DNA from: Paulinella micropora
Lineage: Eukaryota > Cercozoa > Imbricatea > Euglyphida > Paulinellidae
Direction: 5' to 3'
Assembly: GCA_019918135.1 (NCBI GenBank)
Contig: WBZZ01005857.1
Location: 62,001 to 126,000 of the forward strand
Length of the DNA stretch: 64,000 nt
Made by a program: the position numbers and the translations under genes. Position 1 is the first letter of the stretch. The number at the start of each line of letters is the position of its first letter. The notes beneath the pieces were generated by a model that had not been told where the DNA came from, did no database searches, and saw nothing but the letters and a program-made list of their open reading frames with translations. Shown in pieces: positions 54,834-64,000 of this stretch.

Positions 54834-56127
54834 ATGGGGTATTTATTTCTGCTAATGGCCCTCACGGCCTGGCAGGGTCTTACAGATGCCCAGGCTGTTT
54901 CCACCAGCGTGGAAAGCTCATCGACGTCGACGACCAAGCCATTCGAGACGGACTCACCGCTCCCTCCGCCCCGCGACACGGCCACCGCGCCAGGCTCAGG
55001 CCAAACCCTTGGATCGACGGCGACGACGACCGAGCCGGTCGAGACCAGGCCTCCCAACAAGACCACTGGACCTCCTCGAGATACTAACCAAACCAAACGC
55101 ACAACAAAACGCCCCCGAACACAGGCGGCGGAATTTAACGAGACGGAGACAACGGGAGCAAACGAAACAGAAAATAACCCTTTCAATCGCACGGACTGGC
55201 CTCCGTCAAGACAGCGTCGCACTACAGAGAAACCCTCCGCTACTCGCCCCAGCACTCCGCAGGCCACAAGGCCTACTAATAACAACGAAAATTCACACCC
55301 TCGTACATCGACGACCCCGCCCCGAACCGGAGCTGGCACTGAACAGCCCACGGGCGCCGCTACTTCGTCCAGCACGCCGCCAGCCCGTACGACGAGAACT
55401 CCGCCCCGAACCGGAGCTGGCACTGAACAGCCCACGGGCCCCACTACTTCGTCCAGCACCCCACCAGCCCGTACGACAGCGACCCCGCCCCGAACCGGCA
55501 CCGGAACCTGGCAGTACACTGGCGCCGCCACTTTGCCCAGCACTCCGCCAGCTCGTACGACGAGAACTCCGCCCCGAACCGGCACCGGAACCTGGCAGTA
55601 CACTGGCGCCGCCACTTTGCACAGCACTCCGCCAGCTCGTACGACGAGAACTCCGCCCCGAACCGGCACCGGAACCTGGCAGTACACTGGCGCCGCCACT
55701 TTGCCCAGCACTCCGCCAGCCCGTACGACAACGACCCCGCCCCGAACCGGCACCGGAACCTGGCAGTACACTGGCGCCGCCACTTTGCCCAGCACTCCGC
55801 CAGCTCGTACGACAACGACCCCGGCCCGAACCGGCACCGGAACCTGGCAGTACACTGTTGCCGCTACCTTGCCCAGCACCCCGCCAGCCCACGACGACGA
55901 CCCCGCCCAAAACCGGCGCTGATACTGAACAGCCCACGGGCGCCGCTACTTCGTCCAGCACCCCGCCAGCCCGTACGACAACGACCCCGCCCCGAACCGG
56001 CACCGGAACCTGGGAGTACACAGGCGCCGCTACCTCGTCTACCACTCCCCCGCGCCCCCCTGCGTCGTCGACCGCTATCGCAACCTCCGGCTCGAATTCA
56101 GCGGGGTCTCCGACAGGGGCTGGTTAA
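54834..56127 (+). CDS. Mucin-like secreted or surface protein with tandem repeats
   Basis: ATG at 54834 opens a signal peptide (MGYLFLLMALTAWQGLTDAQ). The mature part is rich in Thr, Pro and Ser with N-glycosylation sites (NKTT, NETE, NRTD) and then about eight copies of a 28-residue repeat (TPPRTGTGTWQYTGAAT and STPPARTT). Dense O-glycosylation is expected, so it is likely a mucin-like coat or attachment protein. There is no C-terminal membrane span or anchor. The first frame ends at 55922, because about two bases are missing relative to the other repeats near 55890; the next frame continues the same repeats to 56127. Whether this is a real frameshift that shortens the protein or an assembly error in repeats cannot be told here. 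A polyadenylation signal lies at 56280-56285. Confidence 0.7.
55313..56030. repeat. 84-bp tandem repeat array inside the mucin-like gene
   Basis: The marker CCGCCCCGAACCGG recurs every 84 bases (55317, 55401, 55485, 55569, 55653, 55737, 55821), then at 55903, which is 82 bases, and once more near 55987. The period of 28 codons keeps the frame except at the 82-base unit. Two sub-types exist, with GGAGCTGGCACTGAACAGCC and GGCACCGGAACCTGGCAGTA, arranged in blocks. Confidence 0.9.
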
Positions 56128-56518
56128 AAAGAAAGAGACGTATTCCTTTGTGCACGTACGCAAAAAGGAACGGGGGGGGGGGGGGAAGAGTGGAGGAGTG
56201 TGGAGGAAGGGTAAGGAAAAGCAGGCGGTTGTGTTGTGTTGTGTGTGTGCGTGTGTTTTGAAGGCTTGCAAGAAGCGCAAATAAAACCATCTCATTCCAC
56301 CCCCCCCGCTCTCTCTCTGCTGACCAAGTAAGCGATCACGAAAATAAAAAAAAATCTTGCCGTCGGTCCTTTTTTTTGTGTTCTGAAAAGGTCGATTTGT
56401 TTGTTTAATGACTACACCGGCGATGCCGAAAGCTTCTCCCCCCCACCCTCCCCCCTCAACAAGAGATTTTGATCTTTTGTACATAAAAAGGCAGAAGCGG
56501 GGGGGCTTGAATGTGTAC
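56128..56518. other. Convergent 3 prime regions
   Basis: Contains a G run (56170-56185), a GTGT-rich stretch (56229-56257), the polyadenylation signal AATAAA at 56280-56285 for the mucin-like gene, and A/T-rich sequence. On the minus strand it must also contain the intron and last exon of the histone-like gene; candidate acceptors are CTTTTCAG near 56385-56392 and GGGGAGAAG near 56435, but neither gives a clear third histone helix. Confidence 0.45.
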
Positions 56519-56793
56519 CTCATGTTGGAATCAAGCAGAAATCTGTTTACTCTGGCTGCTGATAATGCTCTGCCAACTATCATTTCCTGTACTGCACGCA
56601 TACATCTTTTGGACAGGCCCTGGCCCCGAGTTTGTCTGGCAAAGATTGGGGCCAAGAGCTTTGCGGGGTAGGTTTTGTGGCGTACTTTTACATGGCCCGG
56701 TGTGTGTTTTTTTTTGTGTGCTTTTCTGGGGGCTTTCTGTCTGTTGCATGGGCTGCCCATGAGAGTGTGCCCCGCTTTCATACGGCGGTGCAT
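56519..56793 (-). CDS. H2B-like histone, first exon
   Basis: ATG at 56793 opens a lysine/arginine-rich tail (APRKAHKKKHTPGHVKVRHK, about 21-40) followed by TYPAKLLAPIFARQ (helix 1), a loop, GLSKRCM (59-65) and a long second helix (AVQEMIVGRALSAARVNRFL). The tyrosine, the spacing and GLSKRCM at the start of helix 2 agree with histone H2B. The third helix is missing from this frame. A donor-like ATGAG/GTACAC at 56518-56519 suggests an intron, with the rest further downstream on the minus strand. Viral histones are known in mirusviruses and some nucleocytoviruses, where they may pack the genome. Other histone-fold types are possible but fit less well. Confidence 0.65.
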
Positions 56794-56869
56794 CTATGAA
56801 ATTCGCAAGACTGAAAAAAAAGGGAAGGCGGGAAAGAGGGGGGGGGGGGAGGAAGACGGAATGAGCTAA

Positions 56870-58760
56870 ATCCCCGTCCGAGAACTACTAGGAGAGAGAG
56901 GGGCGAGGAAGGGTTTCATGCCCCCCAATCCATGCACCTGTCCGAAAACGAGCAGCACACCCCTCCCCCTCCCCCCCCCCCCCCTCCCTCCACACCCCTT
57001 TGTACGCCCGTCTGAGAAGAAGAAGTAGCGGTGAAAGGGAAGGCGGCAAGGAGAGGGAGGGGGAGGGGCGCGCTGAAAAAGTACAAATTTTCTTACTACA
57101 TTTCGACAGTCTTTGGGTTGGGGCACCCGAGGGCTAGCAAATGGAAGAGGTAGGATAGAAGAAGGGGGGGAGACAGAGGGAAGGCGGAGGAGAGATGGGG
57201 AGGCGGACGAGAGAGGGAAGGGGGGGCGCTCCCCCCCCCCCCTTTTCTTCCCTCCACCTGAGCCCCCTGAGCCCGGGGGGGCTCAAAGAACAGGGGGCGG
57301 AACCGAAAAAAACTAAGAAGATACCACTGAGCCGAATCCCCCCCCCCCCCCCCCCCCCTTGACCCCTGCCTGCATCCGCAAGCCTTTCTTCGGCCCTTCT
57401 CCTTTCCCTCCTCTGAGCCCGGAAAGGCTCAAGAAGCAGGGGGGTGGGGAGGAAAGAGGGAGGGGGAAGACAGAGGGAAGGGGGAGGGGGTGAGAGGAAG
57501 ACGGAATGAGCCCAATCCCCGTCCGAGAACTACCAGGAGAGAGAGGGGCGGGGGGAGGATTTTGCATGCTCCCCCCGACCCATGCACCTGTCTGAGAAGG
57601 AGCAGCGGGGAGAAGGTAGGGAAAGGGGCGCGCTGCAAAAGAACAATTTTTATAAATTAAATTTCGACAGTCTTAGGCTTTGGCACCTGAGGGCTAGCAA
57701 ATGGACGGGGGTAGAATAAAGGAGAGGGGACAACAGAGGGAACGGGGAGGAGAGAGGGAGGGGGGGAAAGACAGAGGGAAGGGAAAGAAGACAGAATGAG
57801 CTAAACCCCTGTCTGAGAACTACTAGGAAAGAGAAGGGCGGGGGAGGATTTTTATGCTCCCCAACCCATACACCTGTCTGAGAAGACGGATCAGCTCGGA
57901 GAGGGAAGGCGGCAGGGAGAGGGAGGAGGAAGGGGCGCGCTGAAAAAGTACAAAACGCTGAATTAAATTTCGACAGTCTTAGGCTTGGCACCCGGGGGCT
58001 AGCAAATGGACGGGGGGAGGATAGAGGCAGGGAGGAAGGCAGAGGGAAGGGGAGGAGAGAGGGAGAAGCCGACGAGAGGGGAAAGGGAGAGGGTGCGAAG
58101 AATACGGAACGAGCAAAACCCCCGTCCGAGAACTACTAGGAAGAGAGAGGTGCGGGGGAGGGTTTCATGCCTCTCCCCCGACCCATGCACCTATCTGAAA
58201 ACGAGCAGCACACCCCTTCCCCCCCCCCCCCCCCTCGTGCACCCGTCTGAAAAGAAGGAGCAGTGGAGGAGAGAGAAGGCAGGAAAGAGAGGGAGAGGGG
58301 AGGGGCGCACTGAAAGAGTACAAATTTTTTAAATTAAATTTCGACAGTCTTAGGCTTGGCAACCGGGGGGGGGGCTAGCAAATGGACAAGGGGGAGAATA
58401 GAGAGAGGACGGAAGACAAAGGGAAGGGGGAGGGGGGGTGGGAGGAAGACGGAATGAGCAAAACCCCCGTCCGAGAACTACTAGGAAGAGAGAGGAGCGG
58501 GGGAGGGTTTCATGCCCCCCCCCCCCCCGATCCATACACCTGTCTGGGAACGAGCAGCACACCCCTTTCCCCCCTCGTGCACCGTTTGAAAAGAAGGAGC
58601 AGTGGGGGAGAGAGAAGGCGGGAAAGAGAGGGAGGGGCGCGCTGAAAAAGTACGAATTTTTTTAAATTGAATTTCGACAGTCTTAGGCTTTGGCACCCGA
58701 GGGCTAACAACTGGACGGGGATAGGATAGAAGGAGGGGGGGGGGGGGGGCACAAGACCAG
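56870..58760. repeat. Five-unit tandem array of repeat modules
   Basis: A compound unit of about 290-500 bases recurs five times. Each contains a CCCCGTCCGAGAACTAC segment (near 56873, 57522, 57811 variant, 58121, 58466), a CCATGCACCTGTC or CCATACACCTGTC segment, a GGGGCGCGCTGAAAAAGTAC segment (near 57066, 57627 variant, 57935, 58305 variant, 58637) and AATTTCGACAGTCTTAGGC with a following GGGGCTAGCAAATGGAC. The first spacing is larger and holds the GAGCCC-GGGGGGCTC palindrome twice (about 57261, 57415). No gene is supported; the repeated proline-rich frames are shadows. Confidence 0.8.
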
Positions 58761-58879
58761 TTCAAAAGAGAGCGCGCGGGGGGGGGGGGGTGCACCCTGT
58801 CTAAGAATAGGGCGTGGGAGAAAGTGTAAGCTGAAAAGCCCTGTTCTAGTACATAATATTTCTGGCGCAGAGAGTGTCA

Positions 58880-59649
58880 ATGTGCAGCTGCACCCCACAG
58901 CAAAAGAGTCGGTACGCAGCTTGGTTCCTGTGTGTGGGGCTGCTCGCATTCCCAGTCTTGATCTGCTCTATAGTTAAAATGGTTTCCGAGATAGAAACGG
59001 TGGTATCAGTAGTGGAAGTGAACGTGACGCGCGCCAGCTGGACCCTTGCACCGTCAGACGAGTTTAAGTGCTGTTATGTAGAATTGTCAGGTGGAGGGGG
59101 TGGGAGACGCCGGCGTAGTTTGCAAATCTGGAAGAGCGGTATTCCCTGTACAACACGGAGCATCGAAGACGTGCGCATGCCTGTGTACATGGCGGCGGTA
59201 TTTGCGCAGCCCCTAGACTCCAACGAGACCGAACAACAAATTAATGACCAACGCTTTGGCGCTGACAGCTTATGCCGGGGTGGGCGCACTCTTGCCGTTC
59301 GACAGGGGAGGGGTTGGGAGGGGGAGGGTTGGGTATTGTATGATAGTACCCCCAATCTCTACAATGCAGTGTACCTCTGTTCTTGGGCTCGGCCGAGAGC
59401 GTGCCGAAGCTCGGCGACGTGGTTAATGCGACTCGTCGTCCAGATACTGGCTGTCTTCTGCTGGGCCCGGGCTCTTACGTAACGGGTCGGACGACGGCGT
59501 TTGTGTTGTGTACAGTAGTTCTGGTCCTATTAATGGTGGCCATGGCGGTCGCCGTTTATTTTTGTACAACGGATGTACACTTTCTGCCAATACACCACGA
59601 GCGCTTGGACAGCTTAAAAGAACCTCTCAGTCTGTCGACACGAACCTGA
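58880..59649 (+). CDS. Membrane glycoprotein-like gene in two frames
   Basis: ATG at 58880 opens MCSCTPQQ, a cysteine-rich start, followed by a membrane span (AAWFLCVGLLAFPVLICSIV), then an extracellular-like domain with cysteines and N-glycosylation sites (NVTR, NETE). In another frame from about 59383 a second span (TTAFVLCTVVLVLLMVAMAV) and a short polar tail ending at 59649 follow. The switch lies between about 59290 and 59420, where a GGGGAGGGG-rich purine stretch (59307-59330) could be an intron border or slippage site. Two spans with a loop of about 150 residues would suit a viral envelope protein. No family recognised. Confidence 0.55.
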
Positions 59650-59846
59650 GAGAGAGGGAGAGAGAGAGAGAGAGAGAGAGCCTGTTGACAAGAGAACCTT
59701 ACCTTACACACCGAGTTGTGCCCCTCACCGCCCCTCCGTCTCCACTTTTGTTCTCTCGGTATCAAATGCAAAACTTTGTTGGAATTTTTTTTTTAATTAA
59801 ATTTTTTTTCTAGCTTCTGCGCCGTTCCCCTCCAGCCCCCACGCAA
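59650..59846. other. AG microsatellite and convergent ends
   Basis: An AG microsatellite (59651-59680), then a module-like AAAACTTTGTTGG unit and A/T-rich stretch near 59770-59810, then GCTTCTGCGCCGTTCCCC, part of a dispersed module. No gene seen. Confidence 0.5.
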
Positions 59847-61628
59847 TCAATCCGATCTGGGTAGGTCAAACAAGCAAATGGTCCCGCCCCACGTCTGCAA
59901 CTGTGCCAGCTGATCCAGGTCTAGCCTGGTGCCTCGCAGGTCCAGGGTGAGTGTGCCGCGAGCCGAGCCGCGCCCAAGCTCGCCCAGCCGGTGCAGCGCT
60001 TGGGCGCATTGAAAGTTCATGCCCCCGCCCGCGTCGTCGCGCAGGCACCAGCGGGTTAGTCGAGGCCAGGCGTGCCATATCTCTTGCAATAGGCGTAGCT
60101 CACAAAGCTCAGTGTTTTTCGTTAGGTTTAGTTCCAGCCAGCGCATATTCTTGAATAAACCAAAGTACTTGGACAGGGATTTCCCATCCAAGGCCCGATC
60201 AACTCGCAGCTCTTGCAGGCACGCCAGGACCGACAAGTCAGGCCCGGCGCGGAGGCAGGCGTCCAGCACGTCGAGGCTAGGTAGGTGTAGGCTCTGGAGC
60301 TTGGGGAGCAGTGCCAGCAGCCTGGGAGGCAGGGACTCGACGCGCGTGCCACTGAGGTCCAGGCTTTCTAGGCTCGTGCTCTGGTCCCGCCGTGCTCCAA
60401 ACATCAGAGCGAGAAACCTATCGTCGACGAATTTGCAACCGTGCCAAGAAAGTTCTTTTAGCCCGACAGTCGTCTTTCGAAAAGCCTCTTCCCAAGCTAG
60501 CGCGTTTGTCGGCGGCGCAAGCGTGCAATTGACCAATCGGAGCCTCTTTTCCGTGAAAGGTTTCAGAAAATCACTAAGCACATCGGGCACGTCAGCCCCC
60601 AGAGCGAACCCCTCCAACTCTAACGCGCCCACTGTGCTGTTACGTTCATCATACACATCACACAGCTCACCTGAATGCACTTTAGGTGTACGGCCCCCCC
60701 ACAAGCTACGACGCAACCGCTTGCCCCCCACGATGCAGGTCGACGGAACATACTCTGTCACCAAACGCCCTATGTCCCGCGGCGAGCCTGCCTCTGCCAA
60801 GAGGCGTGCTAGTTTGCCGTTGGCGGCGGCTCCGTTGAAGCGGATTCGAAGCGAGTAAACAGAAACGTATTTGTAGTAGGATAAATCCAAGCCGGGCCAG
60901 CTCAGGTCCTGGCGTGAGCCAAACTCTGCTGCATTTCCAGGTCTTCTACCTTCAATTCACTTCTGTGCCAAAGCCGGCGCCCGATCCGATTGCGAAGTTT
61001 GAAAACGCCCGCTCCGAGCGTGTATTTGAGCCTGAGCCCTCTGTCTTTGACTTCGTCGTCGTCGTCGTCGGACCAGCCCGTCTCCGAGTAGATTGGGATT
61101 GGGTTTAGAGCCGTTTTGCAAGCCACGCAGTCCACCAGACTCAGCTGCTTGGGCGGGCTTCCAAGCACCAAGGTGGCTTCTTGGCAATCGACCAGCACCA
61201 GACTTCCCTCACTGTGGGGCGGCAGCTTGTAAGAACCTCCGCGCAGTCCTTGCAGCTTCAGGCTGCGCGCCAGTGGATACGCAAGCCACGCTAGGCTTTG
61301 GCAAACGGTTCGGCTCTTTTCCTCAAAGTGTTCTTCCTTGCTGAGGCGCAGCTTTAAGTCAAACTTGCCTTTGTGCTTCTTCATAACATGGGCCAGGGTT
61401 TTGAGCACGTGAGGACGCCCAAGGATCGCCACGTCCAGCGCTACGGCTTGTAAGCCGTGCTCGATCTGGTACCTCAACGCGCTCAGCCAGGCCCCGGCTT
61501 GCTTGCGCTCGGTGGCGCCTAAATGACGCTTCCTTTTTTAGCCCGCGCGCTTGCTTGCGGGCGGGGCTGGCCCCCGACTCTAGGTCAGCGCCGCCCCTTA
61601 GCAGCTCCCAGAGATGGCGTGCTCTCAT
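59847..61628 (-). CDS. Leucine-rich-repeat protein in several frames
   Basis: From ATG 61628 (MRARHLWELLRGGADLES) a short frame leads, after a switch near 61500, into 61477-60902 (VALDVAILGRPHVLKTLAHV, LKLQGLRGGSYKLPPHSEG, LVLVDCQEATLVLG), and after a switch near 60910 into the main frame ending at 59847. The main part has clear leucine-rich repeats: LKELSWHGCKF, LESLDLSGTRVESLPPRLL, LQSLHLPSLDVL, LQELRVDRAL, LTLDLRGTRLDLDQL. CACGCCAG near 60912 is acceptor-like. A hairpin GCCCGC...GCGGGC lies in the first part (61540-61565). The N-terminal LWELL segment could be an F-box remnant, which would point to a ubiquitin-ligase adaptor, but this is weak. Protein interaction role likely. Confidence 0.6.
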
Positions 61629-62069
61629 GGGTGGACTATCTCTTTGATCTTAAAGGCAAATCGTGCTTATCTCTCTATTAGTTTTCAGTGTCAATTGTAA
61701 GACGGTCGAGATGTAATATAAAAAAAGATTTCTCACTTTCTTGGCGCCCCCCCCTCTCCTACAAGGGGAGCAAGAATATGTAAACTTTTTTGGAGCCCAT
61801 ATAGGGAGGGGGGCGCCCCCCCCCCCCTTCTTTTCTCTTCCCTCCACCTGGGCCCCCTGAGCCCGGGGGGCTCAAAGAACAGGGGAAGGGCACAGAAGCT
61901 ACAAGGTTTTCTTAAAAAAAACATGAAACGCCTCCACTAAGCCCCCCCTTCCCCATTCCTGTCCAAGTTCTCAAACGCGGGGGGGAGGCTAAGCACAGGG
62001 TTGTGCCTCTCCCTCATCCCTGCCCCTTTTCTTTCCCGTGTGCTTACATATTCAGGTGCGAGGTGCAAC
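61629..62069. repeat. Single copies of dispersed modules
   Basis: TTTTCAGTGTCAATTGTAAGAC near 61682 (in part), TTCTTGGCGCCCCCCC near 61738, a C run, the GAGCCCGGGGGGCTC palindrome near 61859, AGAAGCTACAAGG near 61892 and ATGAAACGCCTCCAC near 61922. These are the modules of the left mosaic in forward order. No gene seen. The 3 prime end is the leader of the next gene. Confidence 0.65.
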
Positions 62070-62738
62070 ATGGACGGGACCTGCTCCGGGGGCGAACTCT
62101 TCTCTGCCCTTGACATGAATGTTCTTACCAAGGTTCCGGGTGTCGGGGAGCACATGTTTGAGCTGCAAGGCAAGGCAGTAAAGGCGACGGTGGAGAAAGA
62201 TGGCTCGCTGCATTTGCAACACAGGTTTCTTTGGGACAACTTGAGTTTGCAGGCTCAGTCCGAACGGGAGAGGCGCTCCCTGGAACTCCGGAAACGCCAC
62301 GAGGATTTGGCCCTTGTGCAAAAAGATCTGCAAGTGCTCGAACTAAAGCTTCGCCAGGGCCCTGCAGACGATGAGCCTGAGTCTCCAGATCAAGAGCTAG
62401 GCCAGAAGTTGATAAGACTACATCAGATTATTGGCAATTATGCTAGGCAGATCTCGCTCTTGGAGCAAAAGCAAGAACTTGAGGTCAAGTATACGGAAAT
62501 TACAGAGACTACAAGCTGCAGGCTCCCGCCCGGTCTGATTGTGCGCGTGCCCGCTTTGTTCTCGGGACGAATAGCGTATGGCGCAGGCAAGGTGCCCCAG
62601 TGTCGCCAAAATAACAACTACTTTAATAAAAGCTCGCGAAAAAGGCAGTGTTGTCGAAAAATCCGAAACTTGGCTCAGGGGAGAGAGGAAGAGGCAGGGG
62701 GGCGCCAAGGAAGTGTAAGAAAAATCACGCTGAATTAA
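62070..62738 (+). CDS. Unrecognised coiled-coil protein (up to 222 aa)
   Basis: ATG at 62070 (MDGTCSGGELFSALD); sequence upstream is repeat-like. A globular start (VLTKVPGVGEHMFELQG, with KATVEKDGSLHLQHRF) is followed by a long coiled coil (about residues 70-155, around RRSLELRKRHEDLALVQKDL, LGQKLIRLHQIIGNYARQ, SLLEQKQELEVKY). The last 50 codons run through an AATAAA (62625-62630) and into a repeat module, so the real end may be earlier, through splicing or at an alternative site. It might act as a structural linker. Function unknown. Confidence 0.6.
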   Translation: MDGTCSGGELFSALDMNVLTKVPGVGEHMFELQGKAVKATVEKDGSLHLQHRFLWDNLSLQAQSERERRSLELRKRHEDLALVQKDLQVLELKLRQGPADDEPESPDQELGQKLIRLHQIIGNYARQISLLEQKQELEVKYTEITETTSCRLPPGLIVRVPALFSGRIAYGAGKVPQCRQNNNYFNKSSRKRQCCRKIRNLAQGREEEAGGRQGSVRKITLN

Positions 62739-63830
62739 AACTAGACAAGGCATTACACTTGACACTTTGCAACGGCATCCGGCCCATGTTATTCTTTTTT
62801 GCACTCTCTTGGCGCGCGAGCAGAGCACAGACGGTGCCGGCCAGGGTTCTAACATAGGCTACCACAGCGACATGACGTGGACAGGATGCTGCTGCGGCAG
62901 CCTGAGGGTGCCGTTGAAAATCTCAGGCTGCCGCATGGTTCTCAGTGCTAAGATTAAAACTTTGTCAGAGATTTTTTTTTATTTTTTTTTGTACATTTCT
63001 TAGAGCGCCCCTGCCCTCCCCTCCCGCTCCCGCTCCCGATTCTCAGACAGTGAAAAGGGACCGGAAGGGGGGGAAGCACACCCCGCCCCCTTCTTCACCC
63101 CCCCCCCCCCCCCTTCTTTCCCCCCGTCTGTTCCCTTTGTTGTCGGGCAAGATTTTTTTTTCTTTTCATATTTTTCTGACCTTGAGAACGGTGGCCGAGC
63201 TATGGCACGGACAGGACGCAGTCGGGTAGTGAGGCTCTTGTCCTCCTGGCACATTGATTACGGGGGCAGTACCATCCGCCGCAGGGTCGTGCTGGAGCAC
63301 GGTGCCAGCAGCTAGTTTTCAGTGCCCAAGTGTAAGACCGTCGGGCTTTGATTCAGCGTATTCTTTTTCGCACTCTCTTGGCGCGTCCCTTTCCCTTTCC
63401 CGCTCCCTCTCTTGGTTCTCAGTGCCAAGATTAAAACTTTGTCAGGGATTTTTTTTGCGTGATTCTTCGTGTACACCGGCGAAGCGCGCCCCTACCCCTC
63501 TTCCTCTCTTCCCTCTACTCCCTCCCCCCTTCTTCCCCTCGTCTGTTTTTTTTGTTGTCGGGCAAAAAAAAAATTCTTTTCCTCTTTTCATATTTCCGCG
63601 GATCTTGCGCACGGTAGCCGAGCTATGGCACGGACAGGACACAGTCGAGCTTTAATTCAGCGTAAATTACATTTTCTTGGCGCGCCCCTGCTCCTCCTTC
63701 CCTGCCTCTCCCCTCTGCAAGGATATGCGGAAATATCTGCGGGAATATGAAAAGTGGAAAGCAACAATTTTTTTTGGAACGCGTTTGCACGCGCTCTGAG
63801 GAGGGACGAGGGGAGGGGGAGAGGAACAAG
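62739..63830. repeat. Forward-orientation repeat mosaic, right side
   Basis: The left-side modules return: GCAGCCTGAGGGTGCCGTTG near 62897, GCTAAGATTAAAACTTTGTC near 62948, GCCGAGCTATGGCACGGACA near 63193 and 63611, GTACACCGGCGAAGCGCGCC at 63470-63489, GTCGAGCTTTAATTCAGCGT near 63644, and GCGGGAATATGAAAAGTGGA near 63739. The last 200 bases before 63830 match 111-330 and 12261-12480. No gene supported. Confidence 0.8.
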
Positions 63831-63841
63831 CAGAGGACAAA

Positions 63842-63945
63842 GGTGAGAGGGGCGACGAAGGTGAGAGGGGCGACAAAGGTGAGAGGGGCGACGAAAGTGA
63901 GAGGGGCGACGAAAGTGAGAGGGGCGACGAGAGTGAGAGGGAGGT
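63842..63945. repeat. 18-bp tandem repeat
   Basis: Five full copies and a partial copy of (G/A)GTGAGAGGGGCGACGAA-like sequence with a strict period of 18 bases. In the forward frame it reads as repeats of six residues with GERGDE character; in reverse as serine/proline/leucine repeats. It may lie inside a gene that continues past the window. Confidence 0.85.
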
Positions 63946-64000
63946 GGAGGACGTCTTCCTCACGGCGGCGTTGGGGCGTCTGTGTGGGATTTTTTTTGCG

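Noticed and set aside
55313..56030. CRISPR or satellite array
   Set aside because: The 84-bp period is in frame with a secreted Thr/Pro-rich protein and has no unique spacers.
59383..59649. Separate small myristoylated membrane protein starting MGSAES
   Set aside because: The frame fits better as the second half of the gene starting at 58880; the ATG lies inside sequence that appears to be coding in continuation.
63842..63945. CRISPR-like array
   Set aside because: The repeats are directly adjacent with no spacers, and the window is eukaryotic-viral in character.
1..64000. tRNA, rRNA, riboswitch or rho-independent terminator
   Set aside because: I looked for cloverleaf-like GGTTCRA text, rRNA core sequences and stem-plus-U-run terminators and found none that was convincing.

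Overview
The window looks like part of a large double-stranded DNA virus genome, or an integrated or episomal copy of one, from a unicellular eukaryote. The best fit is the mirusvirus-like lineage (Mirusviricota): a herpesvirus-type virion module combined with genes herpesviruses lack. Recognisable genes are an assemblin-like maturation protease followed by a scaffold-like tail (18.8-21.2 kb), a probable triplex capsid protein (21.3-22.7 kb), an HK97-fold major capsid protein in three reading-frame segments (29.0-32.4 kb), RNA polymerase subunit RPB5 (32.6-33.3 kb), an archaeo-eukaryotic primase (43.6-45.0 kb), a heliorhodopsin-like membrane protein (25.8-27.0 kb) and an H2B-like histone (56.5-56.8 kb). 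I see no DNA polymerase, terminase, large RNA polymerase subunit, rRNA, tRNA or bacterial-type operon. All family calls come from motif reading, not from database searches.

Layout. 1-18.5 kb is a gene-poor mosaic of short dispersed repeats, rich in poly-G/poly-C runs, in blocks of alternating orientation and with an approximately 10-kb internal duplication. It holds two intact genes (991-1440 and 9109-9951), two dead copies of the second, a decayed HNH endonuclease and a relic of a membrane-protein gene. 18.8-34.8 kb is the virion and transcription core. 34.9-35.1 kb has strong inverted repeats next to an AT-rich stretch. 35.3-43.5 kb is accessory: a Q-rich protein, a DA1-like zinc peptidase with a downstream copy lacking its active site, a pair of related genes carrying GC-rich double-hairpin elements, and an HNH gene. 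43.6-50.2 kb has the primase and several unrecognised genes. 50.3-51.2, 54.2-54.8, 56.9-58.8 and 61.7-62.0 kb return to repeat modules. An AT-richer, clearly eukaryotic-style spliced gene lies at 51.6-53.0 kb. 53.1-61.6 kb has an interrupted unknown gene, a mucin-like secreted protein with 84-bp repeats, the histone, a membrane protein and a leucine-rich-repeat gene. Forward repeat modules resume at 62.7 kb and end in an 18-bp tandem array.

Many genes are continued in another frame after a short gap, often at a plausible GT...AG boundary. I read most of these as short spliceosomal introns. Some may instead be frameshifts in homopolymers or sequencing errors. The gene models are therefore given as segments with the gap described, and exact junctions are not claimed. 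The genes together describe a nuclear-replicating virus that builds a herpes-like procapsid, supplies some of its own transcription and chromatin proteins, and displays a mucin-like surface protein.
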